Assembly: GCF_000717745.1 (NCBI RefSeq)
Contig: NZ_JOBH01000010.1
Location: 62,001-126,000, forward strand
DNA: 64,000 nt
DNA from: Streptomyces violens
GTDB lineage: Bacteria > Actinomycetota > Actinomycetes > Streptomycetales > Streptomycetaceae
Direction: 5' to 3'
Both the position numbers and the translations under genes were made by a program. Within the stretch, counting starts at the first letter, position 1. Every line of letters begins with the position of its first letter. Shown here one piece after another: positions 33,834 to 42,759 of this stretch. A model generated the notes under the pieces. That model saw nothing but the letters and a program-made list of their open reading frames with translations. It was not told the origin of the DNA and did no database searches.

Positions 33834-35686
33834 GCGGCACCATCCTTCTTGGGCTTCTCGTCGTCCACGATCTCAGCGTCGACCACGTCGTCCTCGGCCT
33901 TGGCCTGCTCGCCACCGGCGGCACCCTCGGCACCGCCCGCGGCCTGCGCGCCCTGGGCGTCGGCGTACATGGCCTGGCCCAGCTTCTGCGAGACGGCGGC
34001 GACCTTCTCGGTGGCCGTACGGATCTCGGCCGTGTCCTCGCCCTTGAGCTTCTCCTTCAGCTCGCCGACGGCGGTCTCGACCTCGGTCTTCACCTCGGCG
34101 GGGACCTTCTCCTCGTTGTCCTTGAGGAACTTCTCCGTCTGGTAGACGAGCTGCTCGCCCTGGTTACGCGTCTCGGCGGCCTCGCGGCGCTTGTGGTCCT
34201 CGTCCGCGTAGCGCTCGGCCTCCTCGCGCATGCGGTCGACCTCGTCCTTCGGCAGCGAAGAGCCGCCGGTGACGGTCATCTTCTGCTCCTTGCCCGTGCC
34301 CAGGTCCTTCGCGGTCACGTGCATGATGCCGTTGGCGTCGATGTCGAAGGAGACCTCGATCTGCGGGACGCCACGCGGGGCCGGCGGCAGACCGGTCAGC
34401 TCGAACATGCCGAGCTTCTTGTTGTACGCCGCGATCTCGCGCTCGCCCTGGTAGACCTGGATCTGCACGGAGGGCTGGTTGTCCTCGGCGGTGGTGAAGA
34501 TCTCCGAACGCTTGGTCGGGATCGTCGTGTTCCGCTCGATGAGCTTGGTCATGATGCCGCCCTTGGTCTCGATACCGAGGGACAGCGGGGTGACGTCCAG
34601 CAGGAGGACGTCCTTGACCTCACCCTTGAGGACACCGGCCTGCAGCGACGCGCCGATGGCGACGACCTCGTCCGGGTTGACGCCCTTGTTGGCGTCCTTG
34701 CCGCCGGTCAGCTCCTTGACGAGCTCGGCGACGGCCGGCATACGGGTCGAACCGCCGACCAGGACCACGTGGTCGATCTCGGACAGCTGGATGCCGGCGT
34801 CCTTGATGACGTTGTGGAACGGGGTCTTGCAGCGGTCGAGCAGATCGCTGGTGAGCTGCTGGAACTGCGAGCGCGTGAGCTTCTCGTCCAGGTGCAGCGG
34901 GCCCTCGGCCGAGGCGGTGATGTAGGGAAGGTTGATCGTCGTCTCGGTGGAGGACGACAGCTCGATCTTCGCCTTCTCAGCGGCCTCGCGCAGGCGCTGG
35001 AGCGCCATCTTGTCCTTGGACAGGTCGACGCCGTGGCCGTTCTGGAACTGCTTGACCAGGTAGTCGACGACGCGCTGGTCCCAGTCGTCACCACCGAGCT
35101 GGTTGTCGCCGTTGGTCGCCTTCACCTCGACGACACCGTCGCCGATCTCCAGCAGCGAGACGTCGAAGGTACCGCCACCGAGGTCGAAGACCAGGATGGT
35201 CTGGTCGTCCTTCTCCAGGCCGTACGCCAGCGCCGCGGAGGTGGGCTCGTTGACGATGCGCAGGACGTTCAGGCCCGCGATCTCGCCGGCCTCCTTGGTG
35301 GCCTGCCGCTCGGAGTCGTTGAAGTACGCCGGAACGGTGATGACCGCGTCCGCGACCTTCTCGCCGAGGTACGACTCCGCGTCCCGCTTCAGCTTCTGCA
35401 GGATGAACGCGGAGATCTGCTGCGGGTTGAAGCTCTTGTCGTCGATGTCCACCTTCCAGTCGGTGCCCATGTGGCGCTTGACCGACCGGATGGTCCTGTC
35501 GACGTTCGTGACCGCCTGGCGCTTCGCGACCTCGCCGACGAGCACTTCACCGTTCTTGGCGAAAGCGACGACGGACGGCGTGGTCCTGGCGCCCTCGGCG
35601 TTGGTGATGACGGTGGGCTCACCGCCTTCGAGAACACTGACGACGGAGTTCGTCGTGCCCAGGTCGATGCCGACCGCACGTGCCAT
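33830..35686 (-). CDS. dnaK: Chaperone DnaK (Hsp70)
   Basis: 618 aa from the ATG at 35686 with GGAGGA 7 nt upstream, starting [20 protein letters not shown]. It has the nucleotide-binding domain with [19 protein letters not shown] and [21 protein letters not shown], the linker [18 protein letters not shown], the substrate-binding domain, a helical lid, and a C-terminal [12 protein letters not shown] acidic tail. The longer in-frame reading to 35725 lacks a ribosome binding site and runs into the operator region. It is first in the operon and is controlled by two HAIR-like repeats. Confidence 0.99.
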   Translation of the reverse strand: MARAVGIDLGTTNSVVSVLEGGEPTVITNAEGARTTPSVVAFAKNGEVLVGEVAKRQAVTNVDRTIRSVKRHMGTDWKVDIDDKSFNPQQISAFILQKLKRDAESYLGEKVADAVITVPAYFNDSERQATKEAGEIAGLNVLRIVNEPTSAALAYGLEKDDQTILVFDLGGGTFDVSLLEIGDGVVEVKATNGDNQLGGDDWDQRVVDYLVKQFQNGHGVDLSKDKMALQRLREAAEKAKIELSSSTETTINLPYITASAEGPLHLDEKLTRSQFQQLTSDLLDRCKTPFHNVIKDAGIQLSEIDHVVLVGGSTRMPAVAELVKELTGGKDANKGVNPDEVVAIGASLQAGVLKGEVKDVLLLDVTPLSLGIETKGGIMTKLIERNTTIPTKRSEIFTTAEDNQPSVQIQVYQGEREIAAYNKKLGMFELTGLPPAPRGVPQIEVSFDIDANGIMHVTAKDLGTGKEQKMTVTGGSSLPKDEVDRMREEAERYADEDHKRREAAETRNQGEQLVYQTEKFLKDNEEKVPAEVKTEVETAVGELKEKLKGEDTAEIRTATEKVAAVSQKLGQAMYADAQGAQAAGGAEGAAGGEQAKAEDDVVDAEIVDDEKPKKDGAA

Positions 35687-35705
35687 TTCGATTCCTCCAG
35701 CTGAC

Positions 35706-35726
35706 ATTGAGTGGAACTGGCTCAAG
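35706..35726 (-). promoter_or_regulatory. HAIR element proximal to dnaK
   Basis: Read on the minus strand: CTTGAGC-N7-ACTCAAT, two mismatches from CTTGAGT-N7-ACTCAAG. It lies 20-40 bp upstream of the dnaK ATG. Confidence 0.82.
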
Positions 35727-35757
35727 GGTGCACCAGAGATCCGGCCCTGTCAAAGGA

Positions 35758-35778
35758 CCTGAGCCAGAGCCACTCAAC
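35758..35778 (-). promoter_or_regulatory. HAIR element distal to dnaK
   Basis: Read on the minus strand: GTTGAGT-N7-GCTCAGG, a weaker match with one good half-site. It is spaced about 52 bp from the proximal element. A multiple-HAIR layout agrees with what is known of Streptomyces dnaK promoters. Confidence 0.7.
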
Positions 35779-36040
35779 TCTCCTGCCGAAGATCTGCGCA
35801 GCGCGTTATTTCCGCAGGTCACAGCAGTGCGAGAAGCAAGAAGAAGAAGCATCGGCGCGCGACGGACGCGTCAACGACACCCCCACCCTCCCTCTCACGG
35901 GCGACCGCCGCATCTCCGGCGTGTCGCGCGCGCACCAGCGGGAGGAGTCGTACGACACCCTTAGGCCACCCTCAGCGACGCAGATCACCGCCGCGCCCGG
36001 TACAGCAGGGCGTGAATAGTGGGTAATCTCGGAGGGATTA

Positions 36041-36058
36041 ACTAAGTTACTGCTTAGT
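36041..36058. promoter_or_regulatory. Inverted-repeat operator candidate before the Fe-S oxidoreductase
   Basis: ACTAAG-N6-CTTAGT is a perfect 18-bp inverted repeat, AT-rich against its surroundings, located 54-71 bp upstream of the ATG at 36112. Its length and symmetry resemble TetR-family operators. No TetR gene is in the window, so the regulator would be encoded elsewhere. Confidence 0.5.
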
Positions 36059-36111
36059 AGTCACCGAGACACCACCGAAGAACCCGCTCACGCAGGCCCG
36101 AGGAGCCACCC

Positions 36112-38379
36112 ATGCAACTCGCCGCGATCATCGTGTCGCTGGTCCTAATCGCGGTCGGCGTCGCACTGTTCGGCCGCGCCATTGTGCAGATCTACCGCTA
36201 CATGCGGCTCGGACAGTCCGTACCCGCCGGTTCACGGACCAATGACCCCACGCAGCGCACCGTCACGGTGGTCAAGGAATTCCTCGGCCACACCAGGATG
36301 AACCGCTGGGGCGTCGTCGGCGTCGCGCACTGGTTCGTCGCGGTGGGCTTCTTCTCGCTGCTGCTGACGATCGTCAACGCCATCGGCCAGCTGTTCAAGG
36401 CCGACTGGCTGCTGCCGGTCATCGGTGAGTGGGCGCCGTACAACGTGTTCGTCGAGTTCATCGGCACGATGACGGTGCTCGGCATCCTCGCCCTGATCGT
36501 GATCCGGCAGCTGAGCAAGCCGGGCAAGGCGGGCCGCAAGTCGCGCTTCGCCGGCTCCAACTTCGGCCAGGCGTACTTCGTCGAGGCCGTCATCCTCATC
36601 GTCGGCGTCTGCATCTTCATGCTGCACGCGCTGGAGGGCGCCCAGCACCACGTGGACAGCTACGAGGCGTCGTTCTTCATCTCGTACCCGGTCGTCTCGT
36701 GGCTGGAGGGCCTGGACGTCTCGACGCTCCAGAACCTCACCTACTTCTTCGCCGGCCTGAAGATCGCGACGTCCTTCATCTGGATGATCACCGTCGCGCT
36801 CAAGACCGACATGGGCGTCGCCTGGCACCGCTTCCTGGCCTTCCCCAACATCTGGTTCAAGCGCGAGTCCGACGGCGATGTCGCGCTCGGCGCCCTGCTG
36901 CCGATGACCAGCGAGGGCAAGGAGATCGACTTCGAGGACCCGGGCGAGGACGACCAGTTCGGCGTCTCGCAGGTCGAGCACTTCTCCTGGAAGGGCCTGC
37001 TGGACTTCTCCACCTGCACCGAGTGCGGCCGCTGCCAGTCGCAGTGCCCCGCGTGGAACACCGGTAAGCCGCTCTCCCCCAAGCTCATGATCATGGCGCT
37101 GCGCGACCACGCGCACGCCAAGGCCCCGTACCTGCTCGCCGGCGGCGGCAAGGACGCGGAAGGCAACGAGAAGGCTTCCGAGGAGCAGCTCAAGGACGTG
37201 CCCAAGGAGGCGCTGGCCGAGGCCGAGCGTCCGCTGGTCGGCACCCTCGAGGAGAACGGTGTCATCGACCCGGACGTGCTGTGGTCCTGCACCACCTGCG
37301 GCGCCTGCGTCGAGCAGTGCCCGGTGGACATCGAGCACATCGACCACATCGTCGACATGCGCCGCTACCAGGTCATGATCGAGTCCAGCTTCCCCAGCGA
37401 GGCGGGCACGATGCTGAAGAACCTGGAGAAGAAGGGCAACCCCTGGGGCCTGGCCAAGAAGCAGCGGCTCGCATGGACCAAGGAAGTCGACTTCGAGGTC
37501 CCGGTCGTCGGCAAGGACGTCGAGGACCTCACCGAGGTCGACTACCTCTACTGGGTCGGCTGCGCCGGCGCCCTGGAGGACCGCGCCAAGAAGACCACCA
37601 AGGCCTTCGCCGAGCTGCTGCACATCGCCGGCGTCAACTTCGCCATCATGGGCGGCGACGAGAAGTGCACCGGTGACTCCCCCCGCCGTCTGGGCAACGA
37701 GTTCCTCTTCCAGCAGCTGGGCGCGGAGAACGTCGCCACGCTGAACGCGGCCTTCGGCGAGGACGACGAGGACGAGTCGACCAAGAAGCCGAAGTCCAAG
37801 AAGAAGATCGTCGCGACCTGCCCGCACTGCTTCAACACAATCGCGAACGAGTACCCGCAGCTCGGCGGCGAGTACGAGGTCATCCACCACACCCAGCTGC
37901 TGCAGCACCTCATCGACGAGGGCCGCCTCACCCCCGTCACCCCGGTCGAGGGTCTGATCACCTACCACGACCCCTGCTACCTGGGCCGCCACAACAAGGT
38001 CTACACGCCGCCGCGCGAGATCATCGCCAAGGTGCCCGGCCTGCGGAACGAGGAGATGCACCGCCACAAGGAGCGCGGCTTCTGCTGCGGCGCCGGCGGC
38101 GCCCGGATGTGGATGGAAGAGCGCATCGGCAAGCGCATCAACAACGAGCGCGTGGACGAGGCCCTGTCCCTCAACCCGGACATCGTCTCCACCGCCTGCC
38201 CGTTCTGCCTGGTCATGCTGACCGACTCGGTCAACGGCAAGAAGAACGATGGCAAGGTCAGCGAGAACGTCCAGGTCGTCGACGTGGCCCAGCTCCTGCT
38301 GGACTCCGTCAAGACCCCGGCCGACCCGGCCGGCGAGGCCGAGCCCGCCGACGAGCCGGAGCCCGAGCCGGTGAAGTAA
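36112..38379 (+). CDS. Membrane Fe-S oxidoreductase, EtfD-like (heterodisulfide-reductase-related)
   Basis: 755 aa. About six transmembrane helices in residues 1-245 have conserved His residues suited to heme or quinone contact (VAHWFVAVGFFSLLL, FMLHALEGAQHHVDSYEA). Two 4Fe-4S motifs follow: CTECGRCQSQCP (about 302-313) and CTTCGACVEQCP (about 393-404). Two cysteine-rich CCG domains come next, with CPHCFNT, HDPCYLGRHN, GFCCGAGGARMW and TACPFCLVM. This architecture matches the actinobacterial membrane oxidase that takes electrons from ETF during fatty-acid beta-oxidation to menaquinone (EtfD in mycobacteria). No etfAB lies here. An operator-like repeat upstream suggests regulation. Confidence 0.88.
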   Translation: MQLAAIIVSLVLIAVGVALFGRAIVQIYRYMRLGQSVPAGSRTNDPTQRTVTVVKEFLGHTRMNRWGVVGVAHWFVAVGFFSLLLTIVNAIGQLFKADWLLPVIGEWAPYNVFVEFIGTMTVLGILALIVIRQLSKPGKAGRKSRFAGSNFGQAYFVEAVILIVGVCIFMLHALEGAQHHVDSYEASFFISYPVVSWLEGLDVSTLQNLTYFFAGLKIATSFIWMITVALKTDMGVAWHRFLAFPNIWFKRESDGDVALGALLPMTSEGKEIDFEDPGEDDQFGVSQVEHFSWKGLLDFSTCTECGRCQSQCPAWNTGKPLSPKLMIMALRDHAHAKAPYLLAGGGKDAEGNEKASEEQLKDVPKEALAEAERPLVGTLEENGVIDPDVLWSCTTCGACVEQCPVDIEHIDHIVDMRRYQVMIESSFPSEAGTMLKNLEKKGNPWGLAKKQRLAWTKEVDFEVPVVGKDVEDLTEVDYLYWVGCAGALEDRAKKTTKAFAELLHIAGVNFAIMGGDEKCTGDSPRRLGNEFLFQQLGAENVATLNAAFGEDDEDESTKKPKSKKKIVATCPHCFNTIANEYPQLGGEYEVIHHTQLLQHLIDEGRLTPVTPVEGLITYHDPCYLGRHNKVYTPPREIIAKVPGLRNEEMHRHKERGFCCGAGGARMWMEERIGKRINNERVDEALSLNPDIVSTACPFCLVMLTDSVNGKKNDGKVSENVQVVDVAQLLLDSVKTPADPAGEAEPADEPEPEPVK

Positions 38380-38396
38380 CCCGCTGTACGTCCCTT

Positions 38397-38434
38397 CGAC
38401 GGCCGGTCCCGCAGTTGCGCGGGACCGGCCGTCG
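38397..38434 (+). terminator. Strong hairpin after the Fe-S oxidoreductase
   Basis: A perfect 16-bp stem (38397-38412 with 38419-38434) with a 6-nt loop lies 17 bp after the stop codon and is followed by a short T-containing stretch. Confidence 0.85.
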
Positions 38435-38583
38435 TCGTTGCGCACCCGGGTCCGGCGCCCGCTGCACACCTGTGCCCCGCGCCCTCCGTGCACCGTGTCC
38501 GGAACCGGACGAACGTGCGGACCCATGACGTATGTCCGTGCGAACATGAGGCGCCGGATACGGATGGGGCGCTGGGGGGCGAA

Positions 38584-39909
38584 GTGCGGTACCGGAGATC
38601 ACGAGCGGCACGCGCGGCGGGGGCCGGGCTGTGCTGCGCACTGCTGGTGGCCGGCTGCGGCCTGCTCCCGGCGGGCGGCGGCGCGCGCTCCGCGGCCCAC
38701 CACGCCGCGTCCGGCCCCCCGGTACGGCCCGTCCCGCACGGCAAGGGCAGCAAGAAGGCCGACGACTTCAACGGCGACGGCCACCCCGACCTCGTCCTCG
38801 ACACGCTGCTCAACCCCGACGACAGCCACGACGACGACCCCGGCATCGGCATCGTCTACGGCTCGGACCACGGCCTCGACCCGGCCGTGCGCCGGCTCCT
38901 CACCCCGGCCCGGCACGCGGCGCCCACGGACGGCGTCGTACCGGCCGTTTTCGACGCCGAGGCCGCCTGCGACCTGGACGGCGACGGCTTCACCGACCTC
39001 GTCGTCAGCACCGACCCGCCGTACGACGGCCGGGGCCGCCCGCCCGTCCCCGTACAGCTCCTCTTCGGCTCCCCCGAAGGGCTCACCGCGCGCGCCGTGA
39101 AGCTGCGCATCCCCGACCGCGCCAGATTCGGCAACGAGTGGCCCGACCAGCCGGTCTGCGGCGACTTCGACGGGGACGGCGCGCAGGACCTGGCGGTCAC
39201 CGCGTCCGGGCCGCGGGCGAGCTTCCTGCGTGGCCCGTTCACCCGCGCGGGCGCGCCGAAGGGGGCCGGCGCGCCGCTGGACGTCCCCGGCACGGCGCTC
39301 GCCGGGCTGCCGACGCCCGTCGATGTGGACGGGGACGGCGCCGATGACCTGCTCGTACGGTCCGGCGCTCCGGGCCGCCGCGCGCCGGGGCGGCTCGCGC
39401 TGGGCGGCGCGCGGGGGCCGGACGCGGCGGGGGCCGCGCTGCCGACGGGGTACGACGTGGCGTTCGGGCGGTTCGACGGCGGCGCGTCGGCCGACGCAGT
39501 GGTCACCGGGGGCGGCCGGCTCGCCGTCCGGTACGGCATCGGCACGGCGGCCCCGCGGAGCGCCGCGGTCCGGGTGGCGGGGCGGTCGGTGGCCGCCGGG
39601 GACGTGACCGGCGACGGCCGTACGGACCTGGTCGTCTCCGGCGGCACGGGGCGCCCCGTGCTCCTCCCGGGCTCGGCCGCCGGCCTGCGCGCGGACCGCG
39701 AGCAGGCCGTGCCGAAGGCCCCCGGGATGCCCGCCGCCGCCCGCGCGGCGGTGCTCCGGCTGGCCGACTACGACCACGACGGACGGGCCGACCTGGTCCT
39801 CCTCACCCGCTCGGGCGGCCGGGACGCGGTCACGGTGCATCGAGGGACGGCGTCCGGATTCGCGGACGAGCCCACGGTGTCGTTCAGTACGGCGGCTTTT
39901 ACTGAGTGA
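38584..39909 (+). CDS. Lipoprotein with FG-GAP/VCBS beta-propeller repeats
   Basis: 441 aa from the GTG at 38584 with GGGGGG 4 nt upstream. The signal peptide ends in the lipobox LLVAGC, so the mature protein is lipid-anchored at the membrane surface. At least six calcium-binding-like repeats follow, such as DFNGDGHPDLVL, DLDGDGFTDLVV, DFDGDGAQDLAV, DVDGDGADDLLV, DVTGDGRTDLVV and DYDHDGRADLVL. They are arranged as in an integrin-alpha-type propeller. It probably acts in adhesion or carbohydrate binding. It is followed by a second FG-GAP gene 172 bp downstream. Confidence 0.85.
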   Translation: MRYRRSRAARAAGAGLCCALLVAGCGLLPAGGGARSAAHHAASGPPVRPVPHGKGSKKADDFNGDGHPDLVLDTLLNPDDSHDDDPGIGIVYGSDHGLDPAVRRLLTPARHAAPTDGVVPAVFDAEAACDLDGDGFTDLVVSTDPPYDGRGRPPVPVQLLFGSPEGLTARAVKLRIPDRARFGNEWPDQPVCGDFDGDGAQDLAVTASGPRASFLRGPFTRAGAPKGAGAPLDVPGTALAGLPTPVDVDGDGADDLLVRSGAPGRRAPGRLALGGARGPDAAGAALPTGYDVAFGRFDGGASADAVVTGGGRLAVRYGIGTAAPRSAAVRVAGRSVAAGDVTGDGRTDLVVSGGTGRPVLLPGSAAGLRADREQAVPKAPGMPAAARAAVLRLADYDHDGRADLVLLTRSGGRDAVTVHRGTASGFADEPTVSFSTAAFTE

Positions 39910-40081
39910 GCGCGCCTGGGCCCGCCGGCCAGGTGCGTACGGCGTGCAACCCTCCTGCCCCCTCGCGGGTCTTGTGATCGTCAACTGCCGCTGGACTCCG
40001 GGTGAATGCCCGGTGACGCGCGGCGGACGGCACTCATCCGGACGGGATGCGCCCGCGTCCCGCATGCAGCAGGAGAACAGC

Positions 40082-41476
40082 GTGCCCAAGCACCTTCGTA
40101 CGGCCGTGGCCACCGCAGCGGCGGCGGCCCTGACCGGCGGTCTGCTCACCCTCTCCACCGGCCCCGCGGCCGCCGCCACCGTCGCGGGCCACAAGAACGC
40201 CGGTGCCGTCACCGTCCTCTACGGCTCCGCCGACGGCGTCTCGGCCACCCGGCACGCCACCTTCACCCAGAACACCGCCGGAGTTCCGGGCGCGGCGGAG
40301 ACCGACGACTCGTTCGGCCTGGCCACCTCGGCCGGCGACTTCAACTCCGACGGGTACGCGGACCTCGCCGTCGGCTCCCCGTACGAGGACGTCTCGGGCG
40401 ACACCGACGGCGGCACCGTACAGATCCTGTGGGGCGCCGCCGGCGGCATATCGCGCGCCGCCACGGTCCCCGACCCCGCCCCGACCAAGCACGACCGCTT
40501 CGGCAACGCACTCGCCGCGGGCGACTTCGACGGCGACAAGAAGGGTGACCTGGCCGTCGGTACCAGCGCCGCGACGCTCCGCGTCCTCAAGGGCGGCTTC
40601 ACCTCGGCAGGCGTCGCCGCGTCGAAGACGGCGGTCACGCTGCCGATCCTCGGCGGCTCCGGCAACGGCATTCTCCAGCTCACCGCGGGCGAGGTCACCG
40701 CGGACGGCCGCACCGACCTGGTCGTCGACGGCTACCAGGACGCCGCGGACGACGGCGAGAACTACTACAACGCCAACTACTTCCTGCCCGGTTCGGCCTC
40801 CGGCCCGTCCGGCTCGGCCGCGCGCAAGCTGCCGGCCGGCTTCATCACCGCCATCGGTGACACGGACGGCGACGGCTACGGCGACCTGGTCACCGGCATG
40901 CACTGGGACGCCGGCCTCCTGCCCGGCACGACCAAGGGCGGCAAGGTCAACGTCATCTACGGCTCGGCGGGCGGCCCCACCAGCCGGATGGACACCATCA
41001 CCCAGGAGTCCGGCGCGGTCCCGGGCGGCTCCGAGAACGGCGACAGCTTCGGTTACGAGGTCTCCCTCGGCGACATCGACGGCGACGGCCGGCAGGATCT
41101 GGCGATCGGCGCGGCGGGCGAGGACATCGACGGCGTCACGGACACCGGCTCGGTGACCGTGCTGCGCGGCTCCGCGTCCGGCATCGACACCGCCCACGGA
41201 GTCCAGTACTTCCATCAGGACATCGCGGGCGTGCCCGGTGCGTCCGAGGACACCGACCTCTTCGGCACCGAGGTCTTCCTCTCCGACACCGACGGTGACG
41301 GCAAGGCCGACCTGTCCGTGGGCGCGGGCTACGAGAACGACGGCAACGGGGCGGTCGTCTCGCTGCCGTCCGACGGCACCCGCATCGGCACCGCCGGTGC
41401 CCGCTCGGTGACGCCGGGCGCGGTGGGCGTGCCGACCACCGGCCGGCCGCAGTTCGGCGCCGTCTTCACGGGCTGA
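40082..41476 (+). CDS. Secreted FG-GAP (integrin-alpha-like) repeat protein
   Basis: 464 aa from the GTG at 40082 with AGGAG 6 nt upstream. The signal peptide MPKHLRTAVATAAAAALTGG runs to an AAAA cleavage region near residue 32, with no lipobox Cys. The repeats have the form GDFNSDGYADLAVGSPYED, GDFDGDKKGDLAVG, GDTDGDGYGDLVTG, GDIDGDGRQDLAIGAAGED and SDTDGDGKADLSVGAGYEND, the last two classes being full FG-GAP units with VLYGS/VIYGS strands. It should fold as a seven-bladed propeller outside the cell. With the preceding lipoprotein it forms a paralogous pair. The ligand is unknown. Confidence 0.86.
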   Translation: MPKHLRTAVATAAAAALTGGLLTLSTGPAAAATVAGHKNAGAVTVLYGSADGVSATRHATFTQNTAGVPGAAETDDSFGLATSAGDFNSDGYADLAVGSPYEDVSGDTDGGTVQILWGAAGGISRAATVPDPAPTKHDRFGNALAAGDFDGDKKGDLAVGTSAATLRVLKGGFTSAGVAASKTAVTLPILGGSGNGILQLTAGEVTADGRTDLVVDGYQDAADDGENYYNANYFLPGSASGPSGSAARKLPAGFITAIGDTDGDGYGDLVTGMHWDAGLLPGTTKGGKVNVIYGSAGGPTSRMDTITQESGAVPGGSENGDSFGYEVSLGDIDGDGRQDLAIGAAGEDIDGVTDTGSVTVLRGSASGIDTAHGVQYFHQDIAGVPGASEDTDLFGTEVFLSDTDGDGKADLSVGAGYENDGNGAVVSLPSDGTRIGTAGARSVTPGAVGVPTTGRPQFGAVFTG

Positions 41477-41494
41477 CTCCGGGGCCCGCTCGGC

Positions 41495-41527
41495 CCCGGC
41501 GGGACGGCCCTCGGCCGCCCCGCCGGG
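41495..41527 (+). terminator. Hairpin followed by TTT after the FG-GAP gene
   Basis: CCCGGCGGG at 41495-41503 pairs with CCCGCCGGG at 41519-41527, with a further GGCC/GGCC stem inside and a T-run just after. It lies 18 bp after the stop codon. Confidence 0.75.
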
Positions 41528-41619
41528 TTTCCCCTAGGGGATGTCACAGCTCGGCAGCAATGCCCGTCCTGTCCGCCCTCTCCCGCCTGCGACCCGCCGG
41601 GACCAGGTACGTTCGAAGC

Positions 41620-42603
41620 GTGGCTGGATTCAGGATGGGTCGCGGACGGAACTCCCGCGCCGCGCAGCAGGGGCAGCAGGGCCAGACCCCGTACGGTCAG
41701 CAGGGTCAGCCTGGCCCGTACGGAGCACCGGCACCGTACGGTCAGCAGCAGGCGCCGTACGGCCGGCAGGCCCCGCCCCCCGCACAGGGACAGTGGCAGC
41801 AGCAGGCTCCCTACGGCGGCGCTCAGGGTGCCGGCCGGCACGGCGAGCCCGAGTACTTGGGCGACCAGGGGCACGCCCCGCAGCAGTCGCCCTACGTCGG
41901 CGGCAACGCCCGCGCGGACGCACCGGGCCACACCCAGCAGTTCAGCGTGGGCGAAGCACCGGACGCGTACGGGGACGGCCAGTACGGCGGCCAGTACGAC
42001 GACGGCCAGTACAGCGGCGGCAGCATGTACCAGGCAGGTCAGGCGGCTGCTCCGCCCGCCGGTCCGCGCCTGCCGTGGAAGCAGCTGCTGAGCGGCATCG
42101 TCCGGCAGCCCGACCAGACCTTCTGGCGGATGCGGGACTACGCCGTGTGGGGCCCGGCCCTCGTCGTGACCTTCGTCTACGGCCTGCTCGCGGTCTTCGG
42201 CTTCGACGCCGCCCGCGAGGACGTGCTCAACGCCACGCTCTCGCAGAGCATCCCGTGGGTGCTGATCACCGGCGTGATGTTCGTCATCGGCGGGCTGATC
42301 CTGGGCGCGGTGACCCACACCCTCGCCCGGCAGCTCGGTGGCGACGGCGGGTGGCAGCCGACCATCGGCCTGTCCATGCTGATCATGTCGATCACGGACG
42401 CGCCGCGACTGCTCTTCGCGATGTTCCTGGGCGGCGACAGCACGCTGGTCCAGGTCCTCGGCTGGCTGACCTGGCTCGCCGCCGCGTACCTCTTCACCAC
42501 GATGGTCCGCAGGTCGCACGACCTGCCCTGGCCCAAGGCGCTGGGTGCCTCCGCGATCCAACTGGTCGCCCTGCTCGCCCTGGTGAAGCTGGGCACGCTG
42601 TAG
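41620..42603 (+). CDS. Yip1-family membrane protein with Gln/Gly/Tyr-rich N-terminus
   Basis: 327 aa from the GTG at 41620 (ATG 41635 is the alternative). Residues about 10-140 are low-complexity, dominated by PYGQQ-like repeats and YGGQYDDGQY, and probably disordered and cytoplasmic. From about residue 148 a Yip1 domain begins (LLSGIVRQPDQTFWRMRDY). It has five transmembrane helices (VVTFVYGLLAVFGF, IPWVLITGVMFVIGGLILGA, IGLSMLIMSITDAPRLLFAMF and so on). The family acts in membrane traffic in eukaryotes, and its bacterial role is unknown. It is transcribed alone between two hairpins. Confidence 0.83.
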   Translation: MAGFRMGRGRNSRAAQQGQQGQTPYGQQGQPGPYGAPAPYGQQQAPYGRQAPPPAQGQWQQQAPYGGAQGAGRHGEPEYLGDQGHAPQQSPYVGGNARADAPGHTQQFSVGEAPDAYGDGQYGGQYDDGQYSGGSMYQAGQAAAPPAGPRLPWKQLLSGIVRQPDQTFWRMRDYAVWGPALVVTFVYGLLAVFGFDAAREDVLNATLSQSIPWVLITGVMFVIGGLILGAVTHTLARQLGGDGGWQPTIGLSMLIMSITDAPRLLFAMFLGGDSTLVQVLGWLTWLAAAYLFTTMVRRSHDLPWPKALGASAIQLVALLALVKLGTL

Positions 42604-42640
42604 CGACGATCGCCGCCACGCCGGCAACGCATCCTGATGA

Positions 42641-42676
42641 GGCAGGGCCCCGTTCCGTACGGAACGGGGCCCTGCC
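42641..42676. terminator. 36-bp perfect palindrome terminator
   Basis: All 18 positions on each side of the centre at 42658/42659 pair. It lies 38 bp after the Yip1 gene stop and 28 bp before the first of two parS sites, and can terminate both convergent transcripts. Confidence 0.8.
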
Positions 42677-42704
42677 GCGTATCAACTGGCCTTGATCACA
42701 AGCC

Positions 42705-42718
42705 GTTTCACGTGAAAC
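42705..42718. other. parS site 2
   Basis: An exact GTTTCACGTGAAAC in the short gap between convergent genes. It and site 3 are both followed by GCTGCGT, making a 21-bp direct repeat with starts 41 bp apart. Confidence 0.92.
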
Positions 42719-42745
42719 GCTGCGTCACCGCGTCACCACGCGGCT

Positions 42746-42759
42746 GTTTCACGTGAAAC
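42746..42759. other. parS site 3, overlapping the end of a coding region
   Basis: An exact GTTTCACGTGAAAC. On the minus strand the site supplies the last codons of the SGNH-ricin gene (Phe, Thr, and the TGA stop at 42751-42749). Confidence 0.92.

Larger units (their letters stand above)
35687..36111. other. 425-bp divergent control region between dnaK and the Fe-S gene
   Basis: The left part holds two HspR-type repeats for dnaK. The right part holds an 18-bp inverted repeat just before the Fe-S oxidoreductase gene. Between them (about 35780-36030) I see no convincing ORF; the frames there lack ribosome binding sites. The stretch 35780-35860 is A-rich relative to the rest of the window. Confidence 0.5.

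Noticed and set aside
36232..38547. A 771-codon minus-strand open frame opposite the Fe-S oxidoreductase
   Set aside because: Composition is Val/Leu/Asp-rich shadow sequence, and the plus strand has unmistakable Fe-S motifs and a ribosome binding site.
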